Made by a program: the position numbers and the translations under genes
Shown: positions 48,322 through 64,000 of the stretch, piece after piece
How the letters are laid out: each line of letters starts with the position of its first letter
Numbering within the stretch: the first letter of the stretch is position 1
The notes under the pieces: generated by a model
Databases searched by the model: none
Seen by the model: only the letters and a program-made list of their open reading frames with translations
Told to the model about the DNA's origin: nothing
NCBI GenBank assembly: GCA_009869945.1
Contig: WIXG01000072.1
Coordinates: forward strand, 124,001-188,000
Source of the DNA: Mesaphorura yosii
Lineage: Eukaryota; Arthropoda; Collembola; Poduromorpha; Tullbergiidae
Direction: 5' to 3'
Length of the DNA stretch: 64,000 nt

Positions 48322-51300
48322 ATGGACTACAGCAGCTACATCAACCACCATCACCAGTCATCTTCCTTTGACCCGCAGTCGTGCGGACTGGCAGGCTCCC
48401 TGGGCGTCACGGGCTCCATGGAGTCGGCCGCAGGAGCCGCACTGACAAACATGGCCTGCTCTTACGCAGACATCTCTGCTTGCGCTCAGGTTAATTTTTG
48501 ATTGAGATATTGATCAAATTATTGAATGATTTTACGCAGTTAGACTTCAAGGGAAAATGATTATGTAATTATTAATGCTGCATTTATTCCAATTTGCAGG
48601 TCGGGGGCTACAGGTACGGTCAAGGGAACATTCGGGGATATCCCGGAACTGGAATGAGTACAGGAAACCCGTGCGGAGTCATGAGACATGATCAGCAAAG
48701 GCATCATCCCGCAAACTCTTTCTCCGCCATGCACTTACAAGGTACGTAATTGAATTATTTTTATGCTTTCATCTTCTCTTTGAGTTCACCGCTGCCGTGC
48801 TGTGTCGGCCGCTCGATTAGCTCCCGTTTCACTCATGCATGAAGTCTGAATTGCACGAGGGTAATTGTAATCTGTAGGAGAGCGTTCTTAGACGAACGGA
48901 TTATTACTCGTTAAGAAATTGGAAAACTTTGATTTTAATGGGCAAAGTAGCCAGGTATATTTTCAGTATTATTGCATTTAAATTCAAAGTTGCCCTTGCC
49001 TGCCTTCTGGCTGGCCTCGTATACGGACGATGAGGCGAAAGAAAAGGGAGAAAGTATAAATAAATGGGAAAGTGTGATCCTCAAGGAAGAGTACCAGACG
49101 GTTTCTCGAGTATGGGGATAATTTTTGTCAACACAACTCAGAAAAACCATTTCTCAAATTTCTCACATACCGTTACGCTATTTCGGCTCCCGTGCAGAAC
49201 GGAATCCGTAAGCGGGCGAGTACGGTGGCCCAGCAAAGAACACATACGACATGACTTTCACATTCTACGGTTTATGTAGAGTCTATGACTTGAGTTTATT
49301 CACCTTCAATGCCGATTTCATTCTAACAGTCGCTTTAAAACGCGAGCGGTTGGAATGTTTGCATGAAGATATTAGACGTGAAAGTTGGGAAACATTTCCA
49401 TTAGAATCCTAGTTTATGACTTAAAATTATAATCTCTTTAACGCATAATTTCACACTTTATTCTCATCGTCCACTTTATGACTTTGTGCATCGTTTTTTG
49501 CAGATTCTCCTCACCATTTGTTCGCGGCTGCCAGCCTGAGTTACAAAATGTATGGCGGAGACGCGGCGTCCGTGTTGACTGAAAAACGGAAGCAGAGAAG
49601 AATTCGGACTACCTTCACCTCTGCTCAGCTCAAAGAATTAGAAAGAGCATTCCAGGTAATGCACAAGCTGTGTAAGACATTGTGTCGCGACAATAATTCG
49701 CATTCTCGCTTGGATTGTGTTCTGAATGAAGTGTTTTTGATGTTGCAAGGAAACGCATTACCCGGACATTTACACAAGAGAAGAGATTGCGATGAAAATC
49801 GATTTAACCGAAGCCCGTGTTCAGGTTTGAATTTTTTATTTCCTTTCATGTTGAGTCAACGTAAAAGTAGTGTTCTTCGGTGCGTCGTGTTCAGCACGGC
49901 CGAAGCACTGATTTCCTTCGCGATTCTGTTTGAATTCGCGTACGGTTCGCCTGCGTACCGTGACTAACACGTGAACGGGATAAGTGGCCAACTTGACATG
50001 CTGTAATTGTATTCTTCAGTTCTTTGGTGGTCTGTGGATGATGCGATTTCGGCCTTAAGCCTATCAAATGAAGGGCACGCGACTCAATGATTGTTGTCAC
50101 TTGCGAGGGATAATTTCCAGCATGAGCAGCGTGGAAGGATATTGTAATCATAACTTCATACACGAACGACACTTGAATCACTTCCTTTATTTCTTCCTCC
50201 GTGTCGGCATACGCCGTAATAAAATACGGCCCGCGTTGTGCGTACAAGTGGCCGACTCATCCTGATCGTGTGTTCACAGGCGGCCACACTCGAAGCACGT
50301 GTCTTCCACTTCAGAGTCCCGTTTACAAGCCATATCAAATTCCTTTGATGTGTTCATTCGCTTGATTGAATTCATTAATAATGCGGACTCTGAATATTTT
50401 ACTGCGTCGCAGAGCGGTCGCAGCGAACGGACGAAATTGAAATGTTTACTCAGACAGAAAGTGTTGGAAATAAATTTCAGACGACTGGCTGATGTCGATG
50501 TTGGTTTTGAAATTCATAAATTGAAAAACAACTTTGAACCCAAACGTAGAATTCAGACGCGAGTCAGGCGGCTGATTTGCGTATTACAGCCATTTTAATG
50601 GGAGGAAGGATGCAAATAAATTTTGTGGATGGACTTGAATGTTTCTCGTCGAAAATGTATTACCGAAAGAAAATAAGACTGCTTCGTCAGCTGGTGGTGA
50701 CTGAGGTAGAGAATCAGGAAGCTATTAATGTGTTTCTGCTCTAAATATCTGAGCGGAATGAGCAGGAGCGAAATAAGAGAGCTCACACTGAGCACTTAGG
50801 AAAATTAAATATCAACTTCACTCCAGTCACACCGAAATTCACTCGTCCTGCTACGCGTTTCTCGGGTCCTGATCTTGTTTCCGCGTCCTGACTCTTCGTT
50901 TGCGCTTACGCTCTGGAACAGACAACCACCCAAAAGTGAATTATCAAGAGCACATTAGTCGCATGAATTTCAGAAGAACAAAATTTCATTCTGTACTGCA
51001 ACAGCGAGCAACATCGCAGCAGTGTCCTTTTCTGGTCTCGTAATTATTGTGACAATTATCGAGCAACAATCCCTCTTTCACACTCCCCGCGCGTATGTCC
51101 AGCTACAACTTTCACTTTTGACCGTAATTGCTCAGGACAATTGCGAACCCATATTTTTCCAGAAGTCAGAAATTGAAAACAGTCAAAGTGTCGTCTGCGA
51201 GGACTTGTAAAGTTCATGAACGAAGAATGGTCACACGAATATTTAAAAATTGTCCTAATGAAGTTCGATGTAGATGCTTATGACTTGGCATGATTACTTA

Positions 51301-54300
51301 ATCCGTGCATGGTGCATTGGCAAAAACCTTGGATATGCACTTTATGGGCGATAAATGTGGTGGTAACATTCGTGAGCATGAGGGAGCGGTATCTCATTGC
51401 GGGCAGGCAGACCTTTTCTCTCCAAACGGGTTCCGAGAGGGTGGAGTGAATGGTGAACATGTGGTCTCTCCTCTCGGGCAAAGGCACGGCACAATGATGA
51501 AGATATTTCGTACATCGATAAATGTGTCGAACGGTTCATAAGGTGCTCGCGGACCATTACATTATACATCACATCACCGTTGGAGACAAAAGTACAAGTA
51601 CCGTGCCGAGCGCAAGTCTTAATTCGATTTTCATGACTTGTACTTTTTGCTTTCCATTTGTCTTTCTCTTCAACTTGTCCATATTTCGTTAGTCTGTTCC
51701 AAGTATTGTACTGTAGAGATAAAACTAGCTATTGTTGTGCCCGCTCATGTCGCATGTCGAGGCACTTTTGTCATTGAACATTGATCACCGACGCAGGCAT
51801 GTAGTATTTAGTATGATAGTTAAAGGGGTGATCACTTAGTCGACTCAGTGATTAAGACTATTTGCCCGTCGCACATGGCAGTGTTTTCTGTCCAAACACA
51901 AACCCGCACTGTAAATAAGCCTTCCACTTGCAGCATCCACTCTCCCGTTTTGCTTAGTTATATTTTGAAAGAAGGATGAGTCTGTTTTCGTTTTCGCTTT
52001 CCTGACTTTTACCCAAATTCAACCAAATGTCGCAGCCAGCGTTCCTAAACTATGCACTGGCGAGGCAACGTTGTACTTTAGACTTCCTTTGCATCATGAT
52101 TGCAATTTCCATGATTTTATTTGTTTTTGAGTTGTACTAGATTTGTTATAAATGAAGTGTCAATGTTGTGTCAGTACTGTGTCAGGACATTATTAGCACG
52201 TGGTCACTCCGGAATCATCATTTGTTAGTTGGGACAGGGCACAAAGCTGCAGAGTCAACAATGACAGGTGGCAGCAACGCAAACTGTACATTCTTTGCTT
52301 TCTCTTTCCAAATCGTAAGCACAAGTATAAATTTATGGGGTGTGACGTGGATCTTTGGTCCGGAACGTGTAATCCCCTCTGCACACATTCATCGCTCGGA
52401 GTCTGTCATTAGCCGACTCAATTTATTCAACATGAACACAACATGGCTCAGAAAACAAGAACGAAATAGAACACCGAGCACTTTGCAGCTTATCAAATGG
52501 AGTATAAACTATTAGCAACAGTGTTCAAAAACTGTTTAAAACAGGATAATAAACAGCAGGCCATCGAGCATTGAGCAGATTTTTGTGTCATATTTTAGTC
52601 ATAAATCAAGCCGGCAGTACCATAAAAGAATGTATTGACATTTTTGACCATGTGTTGGTTTGCAATCGTCATGATAAAAGTACTTCCTTCGCCATGAATA
52701 ACAAATGACACGAGGGAGCAGCGTTGGCAAATATTTTCAGTTCAGATTAAGAAAGAAAGAGTGAGTCATAAAAATTCCCGAATCACGTATATCAATTATT
52801 CTGGAAAAAAAGTGAAAATTTGCACGGGATTACCTTAAATCATCAAGTTAATTTCGGATAACATTAACGATAATTTAACATTTTCTTGTTACTTCATAGG
52901 TCTGGTTTCAAAATCGCCGAGCAAAGTTTCGGAAGCAAGAAAGACTGTCTCAACAAAAGCAAAGCTCAAGCAGCAACTCTGGTGGGTCAAGCAGCAACAC
53001 AAACAGTGGGAGCAACGGCACAAGCAGCATTTCCGAAAACGGTGTCCACTCCAGCAACGGCAAGTCTCAAATGTCGGATATGAATGGAAAATTATCCAAA
53101 GAGAACACCAAGCATTCTGACCACTTAGGTAAATTGGGGACGACGCGTATCGAAATGTCAATTTGTAAAGGTGTCTCTTACCAAACCGTTGGTGTGCAAT
53201 GCCATAATTGAAGGTTCTCAAAATCTGCGCTACTGGAAAGAAGCTGGAATATTTCTTTTTTCGCGCTAGTATTAATAATTCTATGCCAAGGAACGGATTG
53301 ATTACATTTGTATTGAGTGTGAGGGCTTGAGAAATGACCGCCTTGCGAAACAGAAACCATTTGGTAGGTCAGCAAGTAGAATCTCATAGAGAGGCTAGCA
53401 ATGCTGTCGGCCTTGGGAGGAAGCGAGCCTCACTTGCCTTTGAGCTGGGTGCAAGTGAGGAAGGTGTACTACTATATTCCGGTGTGGTTTCTCTGCGAGG
53501 AAATGTAAAGAAAGACAATATTAAATAAATAACGCCGCGTAGTGGAGTACGAGGGATTTGAGCCGTTTAATTCCCTCGGATGGCTATAATTTGTATTTTA
53601 GGGTGGTGAATTCCGTTCCTCCTCGCTGTGCGCGCGTGAGCGAGCCGAGAATCTTTGCCTCTTGGCGTGGTACCATGTGGCATGTAGCCTCATTCCTGAC
53701 GCTAATAGAAACAAACGATTGGAAAGAATGCGAGCCGCAATTTTCTAGATTAAAACGTCACAAACGACAGCGTACATTACGGCTTACGCCTGCACGCTTT
53801 TTCCTTCCTCATCCTATTACTTTACTTGCTTTCCGGCTTTCTCTCGCACTTCCTTCTGCATTCACTGCGCATTAGCCTCCGTACTCCCTGTAGTAATATT
53901 CTGCGAGCTACTTTCTTCAGAAATGGTCGCCATTGTTGCTGTCGCCACCAATCTCCATCCAATGAACCTTCCCCGATGAATTACTCGTAATCAATATTTC
54001 TTATTGCATATCTGTAAATCTATGCTTATAAGTAACGTTGTGTCCAACCATTTGCCCAAAAAAATCAAATATGGGGGATTGATTTTTAGAACAGATGGGA
54101 TGAGCATACGAAATAGCACACTTACAATTAGAAAGCTGAAAAGACGACGTTCCTTTATATAATGGAATTGGATGTCATCTGATAACAATAATATTAAATT
54201 GTGCTTAGCAATCAGGAGAATCTGGACCTATTTTGACCACCAACAAAAGAAATGCCGAAACGCCCCGAAACGAAAGAAACATAAATCTAAATCAATTATT

Positions 54301-54826
54301 CAGAACAAGTGTGCAAGTAAACCCGTATTTATGCTTTCGTTGCGTACAAATGTGGTTGTGCATTGTGCTGCACATAGTTACAGTATCTCACCCAGAATCC
54401 TGTGGAATCTGAATTCTGCCCTCGCTACAGTAAAAACAAAGTAATGACGCAAACGTAGACAGTGAATTTCCTTTCAAAACAAGTGAACCAAGTATTCAGT
54501 AGTGATAGGTAGACAAGGTACGAAATGTGTATAAAATCTTCCGGCAAATTTAACAATTGAGAATGCGGCGTTTGAAATATTGTCCTAGCTCATAGAAGCT
54601 CATAAACCAAAACAGGATATGTTCACGTGATTCATGTACTGACATGTTCTGATTTGTCAATGCAGGAAAGCTTCACAGCTCGAACGTTCCTTCGCCTCGT
54701 GGAACGCAGTCACCTTCAAAGTCACCAGTGACACTGTCTTCCCACACATTCACTCCGCTAATGCTGACTCCGAATCCATCGTCAATCTCCTCAAACTACG
54801 GCCTTACGGCGAAGGCACTCTTTTGA
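48322..54826 (+). CDS. phox2: Phox2 paired-like homeodomain transcription factor
   Basis: Nuclear DNA-binding regulator of autonomic, visceral and motor neuron identity in animals. Exons: 48322-48489, 48600-48741, 49504-49655, 49750-49824, 52900-53128, 54666-54826; 927 nt, 308 aa. The N-terminus [10 protein letters not shown] resembles the MDYSYLNSY start of vertebrate PHOX2. The homeodomain, preceded by LTEKRK, begins [20 protein letters not shown], continues [19 protein letters not shown] and ends [16 protein letters not shown], with Gln at position 50 as in Phox2. A Ser/Gly/Asn-rich linker and a Pro/Ser C-terminus ending TAKALF follow. Introns fall after homeodomain residues 21 and 46; the second is the classical paired-class position. 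Introns of 762, 3075 and 1537 bp hold no gene I recognise and may carry enhancers. Confidence 0.95.
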
Positions 54827-57800
54827 GAGTGTGAAACATCAAACATCTTTCTCCACGTCTCTCATGGACAACCGGCGTGAACGTTGTGGACATTCAGCAT
54901 TCAACAGAAAGAAGACATCCAAGTGAATTCGCGAAGGAAGATCTTTATATTTGAAGCTAGGTTGTAAAATACACAAAGTTTAAGAGTTAAGTGTTCGAGG
55001 AATTCTCGCCGCATGAAAACAAAGGTCCTTTATGGAACAAGACGAACCTCAAATTTGAGCCGCATAGGAATCTCAAGTGTTAAGACAGTGCTACACTAGA
55101 TGACTCGCCGTTGGTCTTCTGACAACGTGAAGCGAAGACGAGACTCCATCGCCCGATTTCCGGCTCGCCAAATAAACGTGCACATTAGCGAAAAGTAATT
55201 GCATAAGCAGTTATTTAGTAATCAATGCCCAATTAGTTTCAATGTAATTTAATGAGAAGATTTGTAAGAATCCGATCAAGATTTTCGGAAAATGCGTTCC
55301 ATAACGACCCAATTTTCAGATTAAGAACTGTTCGTTTTTTTGCGTTTGCTTTTATATGTAGAACTATTGGAATTGGAATGAAAAAACAATGTGACAAATA
55401 TAGAACTTCATATAAATGTCAATATAGAATATCAATTTCGACTTGCTTCATTTTAGGAGAATCACATTTACAAGGGTGTTTTCCTTTTGCTTCCTTAGTT
55501 TTCTGCTTACATTTTTTTGTTACTCGGATTTACGATTACAGAATTACTGTATGGTACAATAAATTATAGCCACTAAGTCACCCCGATATATGTACATAAG
55601 CTAAATTCATAACGTACATGTTAAATTGTACAAAATATTGAACCAATGTAATTAAAATATATTTTATCATTAAACATGGAAACCATATCTTCCATGCATC
55701 TAATTAAGGCATCAGGGAATCGCAGGATTAGAACTGCTTAATTACACGTAGAGAATTGATCTCTCGACAATTGGCCTTAATTTCTGAAGAAGTAGGACTT
55801 CAGCTGTCGTGAGCTTAGCTGGGAGCATTAGAAATTCGGTAATTCATGCCGCATTGTTCCTTGACCATGAAGATTACAATTTGGGCAGACGCGCAAACGC
55901 GCAATGACGCAATGCGTAGTTCACCTGAACACGCCAATGGAACGCTTGCATTTGCGTTTGCGAGACGTCAAGACGTGTTGATGGTGATATCACGCCAAGA
56001 TTCTTGAATACTTACTAACCTACTGGACTGAAATGCGCGTAAAATGTAAATGCATGTCGTAAATTTTTACGCAGCCCGACGCCGACCGTCTGCCAGTTTC
56101 ATTCCAGCGCTCCATTTTACAAGTCCTTCGAAACCTGAAGAGCAGCCTTCGCTGGCTCATATTGAACTTCATCAAAATCTCTTATGCCACAGTGAGCGTA
56201 TGCCGGTCTGACGGGCCCATGATTACTGACCATCATCAGAACCAGTGCAAATACTACAAAAAGACTTGGTTAGCAGTTACAAACTCCGGGAGACGACTGT
56301 CGTCAGGCGTCGGCGAATCAGGTCATATAGAACCAGGCGTATACCTTTTTAATGTGTCAAAATTCGTACTTTTCAAATTGCAGTGTTGTGACTCAAGAAT
56401 GCCAAATAGCCTACAATATATTCCTGCATGTAAAGCAGGCAGGTGGCCGAAGTTCAAGTTGAAGTACGTATTTGCATTGTTTCTAGCTAAATTTAGGTGA
56501 AGCCAATTATAACGGACAAATATTAAACACTAATTTAAATTTATGAAAATCAAGTCAGCAACAGCAAATTTTACCATAAACTGCAAGTTGCCGTAGTTGG
56601 CCCACAGTTTTATGCAATTATGCATGAGTTTCTCTGGTTTCCTTTCGAACCTCTGCGTAATACAAATTAGCCAGTACGTCAGTGGTGCATACTTTAGTAC
56701 ACAAATTGCTGCTGGTTCAAAGTGCATATTTATTTAGAAAGATCCGTTAGTAAAAAGTACACCCAGCACACTTTAGCTTGGCACCAAAATCTTATTTGGG
56801 ATCCCCGCCCCATCAGCATCAGCGTTCCATCACAAGTCCCAATTGCTCCATTAACTTAGAGAGCCCAACCAAATTTGCATAGGCGGAATGAATTTGCGTT
56901 TGAAGATGACTTCAGTTTAGGTTAGCGTGCACTGGGTAAGGAGTGGAAGTGGACCAACTGGCCACCGGGTAATGAGTGTGAGAACAGGCAGATGTAAAAC
57001 GGAGAGCGGCGCCTCGCGCGTGCGTCTCGGACGAAAGTTGGTTAGTGGAACTTTCTGGACGGATTGCGCATGGAATAATTGTCATGGTTGTTATCTGTTG
57101 TCTGAATGCTTCCACTTGAATCATGACAACCAGCAACGCAAGAGCAAAGTACTTGGCCTTTTGGTATTCATTGCTGGGGATTGCGATATGCAAACGCCAG
57201 CCGCCAGCCTCGTTCCAGATCGAATTGCCGTGTTGTGAAGATGAGCAGCGCAGGAACACGAAGCCAAAGGATGGAGAAAAGAAAAGGGCAGGTGTTACTC
57301 GGACAGGTTGGAAGCCGACCTTGGCATTGGAAGTTGATTTTTTATCAACTCGTTATGCGGTTGTCTCATAATATTATAATAAAAATAGACGTTCACGCAC
57401 GGAGGGGAGAAAGATCAGAAGAGAAATACAACCGGAGTAAAAGTTATTACGTGATCTCTCGCGCACGATGCTTTCGGGTGAGTTGGATGGTTGGCGTTTT
57501 ATTTCGGGTCGTCATTGTAATTATAATCAAATCGTCGGAACAGGCCGATGTAAATTTTTTAACCACCACTTTAAAACCTCACAACTGCTTCTTTGAACTT
57601 GAACTTCACAGTGCCGAGCTGCTGGAGCCTTAAGGAATAACGTGCTCACCGAGTTATGTAAATTTGAGGGGCAGCTGGAAACTAACTGGATAAAAGAAAG
57701 GTCTAACATGAAGAAGATGCTTCAATCTCAAAATGAAATACGAACGAGGAAGCAAAAGGCGGCTATTGTGATCGAGTATCTGACGAATATTATAATTCTT

Positions 57801-59388
57801 GTCCACGAAATGCGTCTTTCCTTTCATGCCACCCTCAATCTCAAAAAGCGCATCCAAGAAACAAATCTCCAGCATGCTTTTAAAAACGGCCAAAGGTTTA
57901 AAAGTGTATATATAAAGACAAACGAAGGATGGGCAATTAAGGCGTAAGTTTATAAAAGTCGAATTTATTTCACAATCAAGTGTAAAGGTATAAATGCTAT
58001 TACGTATACCACTTACAGTGTATATCCTAAGGTAATATCTATCTTAAAATAACAGCAACCAACAAAGTAACACTAGACTACACGCAAACATTCGATTGAT
58101 TCGTCGATACGATCTTATATAACAATGGTGATGAGCTTTGTATACGTACAAGACCGCATTCTTCTTTGCACAAGTCGATATTATCAAATCGGTGTCATAC
58201 ATTTTGAAATGCAAAATAGTTTTAGCCAATTTAACTTTCTCGTCCGAATGTTTGCAGCAATACTTTACTGGTTAAATCTCGATTGATTCCCGCAGAGTGC
58301 AAGTCAGCGCAATAAATTATTTTGTTTCCGACACTAAATGCCTACCGCTCATTTACTTTACTAATGTCTAGGTCAGTCTGCCTTTCAGCCTCAGCTAAAG
58401 TATTTTTTTTTCGTTTTCAGTTCTTAACTATAAAATGAACCCTACATAGTTAATACGAAACGCACAAGTCGGAGCAAACTACCTCTTAGCGTATCCCCAA
58501 TCTACGTCAAACTTAAATATAGATATAAAATCTTGGTGAATCTTGACATTTGCTACGAGAGAAAGCACACAGTTTGCGACGCATTTTAACATTAACATGA
58601 AACGTACTCTGATGGTTCCACGCCCAATCGTTTGTTTATCACAGTATTTCATCAACTATTTGCCCAATGATTCCGTGTCCTTTATTTGGGAGACAAAAGA
58701 TGGTCAATAGTTCAGATCAGCAAGCTTAAGTCACATTTTGGAAATGAGGCTGACAGATTGTAATTTTTTAATGTCAATACGAATTCTTGTCGCGCGATTG
58801 TCAAACATTCAGAATCATTTAAATGCAAAGAGGAACTGACTCTCTTTCTCTCTTGCGCTTACGGTTAATACTCAAGCCGCAGTCAGATTCTGTACTTAGC
58901 ATCACCAAAGTGTTTTTCTTACGACTAATCTATTTCTAAAATGTGGATCAACTAAAAACAACTACGTTAAGGCAATAATGTTACTACGAAACAACAAACA
59001 GTTGACATTCACTCCAAAGTCTAAAGGATTAAGTACCTGCCCGTTGTGTTACGCGTAGCCTATTTATCCCCGAGTCTGCCTTGTGTTCACTGTGGAGAGT
59101 GCAGTTCTTCTTGTCCTAACTATTTTTGCACACTTAAACTACAGAGTGAAGCCATTTTCTTAGAATGCCATAGAACACAAGATATTGAACTGATGTGAGG
59201 AAATTGTTCATTCCTATCAGCGGGAAAAAATAAAATTAGTTCAAATGATCCACGTATGCCATCAAAATCAAAATAATGTGATAAAGAGAATAAAATCAAA
59301 GACTACAATTACAAAAGAAAGGCGAAAATGCTTTCAGCGGTTTGAATGAGAAACAATCTTTTGTGAGTGATAGTGATTGATTTCATGA
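54827..59388. other. Convergent 3' regions of Phox2 and ovo
   Basis: The first approximately 740 nt is Phox2 3' UTR, ending near AATAAA at 55558-55563. The right end is ovo 3' UTR on the minus strand; TTTATT at 58680-58685 is one possible signal. Open frames at 55252-55569 and 57642-57947 have no recognisable homology and were not called. Confidence 0.5.
55558..55563 (+). terminator. Polyadenylation signal AATAAA, Phox2
   Basis: AATAAA about 730 nt after the Phox2 stop codon, in an AT-rich tail. Confidence 0.5.
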
Positions 59389-62524
<3,136 letters not shown>

Positions 62525-64000
62525 TTTAACAGAGGAATCCCAGACTGAACACAATGCAGCACTGAGCCAATGCGAGGTGAGTTAAATGGAAAAGGGAATG
62601 AGAAAATTAAAATCCCATCAGAACAAGCGAGTAGAATAACTGGCACCGGTGTACACTGACACGGCATGGCATCTCACAGCGCACAAAGCGAAATGTATAA
62701 TGAACCACGTCTGAATAACCAGCAGCAACAGGAATTCAGGGAAGAAAAGACGTGGTGTGCAGAAACAGCACTTAATACTCGCAGAAGTGTTGCATCGAAT
62801 CAACTTTACTACCCCCAATCAACTTTCTGGGTTGTCTGACGCGTCTTTCTCTCTTTCACTTGCAGAACAACAACACGATTACTGTGCAAAATCCTGCGGG
62901 ATTAAATGCCAAAAGTCGTTTTCATGAAACGGGATTTCATTTCCTTTCAACAAGATTCTGTACACATATGGTAGTGGTTCATGATGAAAACGAAATAGGA
63001 ATGAAACCTAAAAAACAAGTCCAAACGACCTGCGTTGCTTCGGGATAAAAATCTGCGGCGGCACAGGAAAGAAGCAATCGTCTTGATAGTGAAGATAACG
63101 CAGAAAAGTATTGACGTGATTTAGTCAACGATATCCACTCTCAGCCTTCATTCCGCGCTGGCAGAAGGTTAAATTATGTCAAGCATTGGGTTAGACTTAT
63201 GGTAATGTACAGTTAATAAAATCAGACACAGAAATCTATTTTCCATAAATAAATATAAAAATGATACGCACATTTTCATCCATTGTGGTTCTGGAATCGT
63301 CGATAAACGCCTCGGAAACAGTCTTGATTACATAATCACAGAGCTGGCAGACTCGCTGGCTACTTAGATTCCAAGAATTCTGACCGCGGTGCAGATTGAT
63401 TTATTCAACGCATAAAGCAACATGCATCAGAAAATCTAAATCAACATATGGCTGAAGTCTTCGAGAAGCGACGGCCTGGGCGACTATATGTCCAAGCAAG
63501 AAAGCGAATTATGAAAATCATTGTTGTTGTAAATGACTGGCTATTCTCCATCCTGAAGTGTTAATTACACCGGCTTCTTGATAAAAAGCAAGATGGCCAC
63601 GCAAATACGAGCAGCTTCAGCAACCGCTATAAATATTGAGGGTGAATGAACTGGGTTATGCGTAGTAAGTTAATGGCGACTCCGAATCTGTTGCCGCAAC
63701 GCAGCTGAATGAAATAAATAAGCGCATTATTCTTTCGCCATTCTTCGGAATGGATGGCAGGATGATAAGAGCGACAGCCGTACAAAAGAACCAAACGAAG
63801 CATTGCAATACGAACTTCACGTTTCTCATTATCCGTCAAAATGCATAAAAAACAGCCTCCACCTTCTCGTGCAAGGCAAAGACGACGGAACAGGGATTTG
63901 CAAAAATCAGCCAACTACGACGCTTTCTTGCCCACCCGAGCCAGAGAAAGGCGAAAGGGGGTGAAGAAGAACTTTCCTTGCGAACAACGGGGTTCGTACA
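62525..64000. other. Ovo upstream region
   Basis: About 1.5 kb with no coding exon recognised on either strand. It is either ovo promoter DNA or part of a longer first intron if alternative upstream ovo exons exist. Confidence 0.4.

Noticed and set aside
55252-55569. 105-codon plus-strand frame after Phox2
   Set aside because: It lies within the Phox2 3' UTR and ends at its AATAAA; composition is AT-driven.
57642-57947. 101-codon plus-strand frame
   Set aside because: No ATG at its start, no homology and no flanking exons. It may be chance.

Overview
This is a eukaryotic (animal) window. Genes are split into many short exons with phase-matched GT-AG junctions, most introns are about 55-95 bp, several genes are followed by AATAAA signals, and there are no bacterial-style operons. 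A Mesh-type protein (NIDO-AMOP-VWD-Sushi-TM, the smooth septate junction protein of arthropods), together with Phox2, Ovo, cyclin D and a Fat-like cadherin, suggests an arthropod or close ecdysozoan with a fairly compact genome. I cannot name the species. All exon structures were assembled by eye from splice signals, phase and remembered family conservation; no search was run. For most genes the summed exon lengths divide exactly by three, which supports the models.

Layout: 1-2982 (+) is the 3' end of a Fat-like atypical cadherin (LamG, EGFs, TM, C-terminal ITEV). 5568-8217 (+) is an SLC22 organic-ion transporter of 13 exons. 9473-16663 (+) is mesh, with two alternative 3' exon sets that each encode a different membrane anchor and cytoplasmic tail. 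18014-23439 (-) is THOC2 (19 exons, 1355 aa). 24175-27442 (+) is ALKBH8 (RRM + AlkB + tRNA methyltransferase, 790 aa), head-to-head with THOC2. 29126-31535 (+) is an unrecognised gene with a nuclear-protein look. 32378-38821 (-) is cyclin D. 42526-43505 (-) is a TAF8-like gene whose conserved segments lie in different reading frames. 45725-46217 is a short Tc1-type element with 72-bp terminal inverted repeats. 48322-54826 (+) is the homeobox gene Phox2 with a TATA box upstream. 59389-62524 (-) is the zinc-finger gene ovo/shavenbaby.

The left half (0-31 kb) is dense with housekeeping and membrane genes. The right half (31-64 kb) is sparse: cyclin D, Phox2 and ovo sit in kilobases of non-coding DNA, as is usual for developmentally regulated genes. 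The genes do not form a pathway. THOC2 (mRNP export), TAF8 (TFIID) and ALKBH8 (tRNA wobble modification) are core gene-expression factors; Fat-like and Mesh are epithelial surface proteins.

The most notable observations are the duplicated terminal exon of mesh, the frame-broken TAF8 locus, two GC-AG introns each required to keep a reading frame open, a near-identical-TIR Tc1 miniature element, a near-perfect hairpin at 17.5 kb, and a predicted 19-nt first coding exon for ovo.
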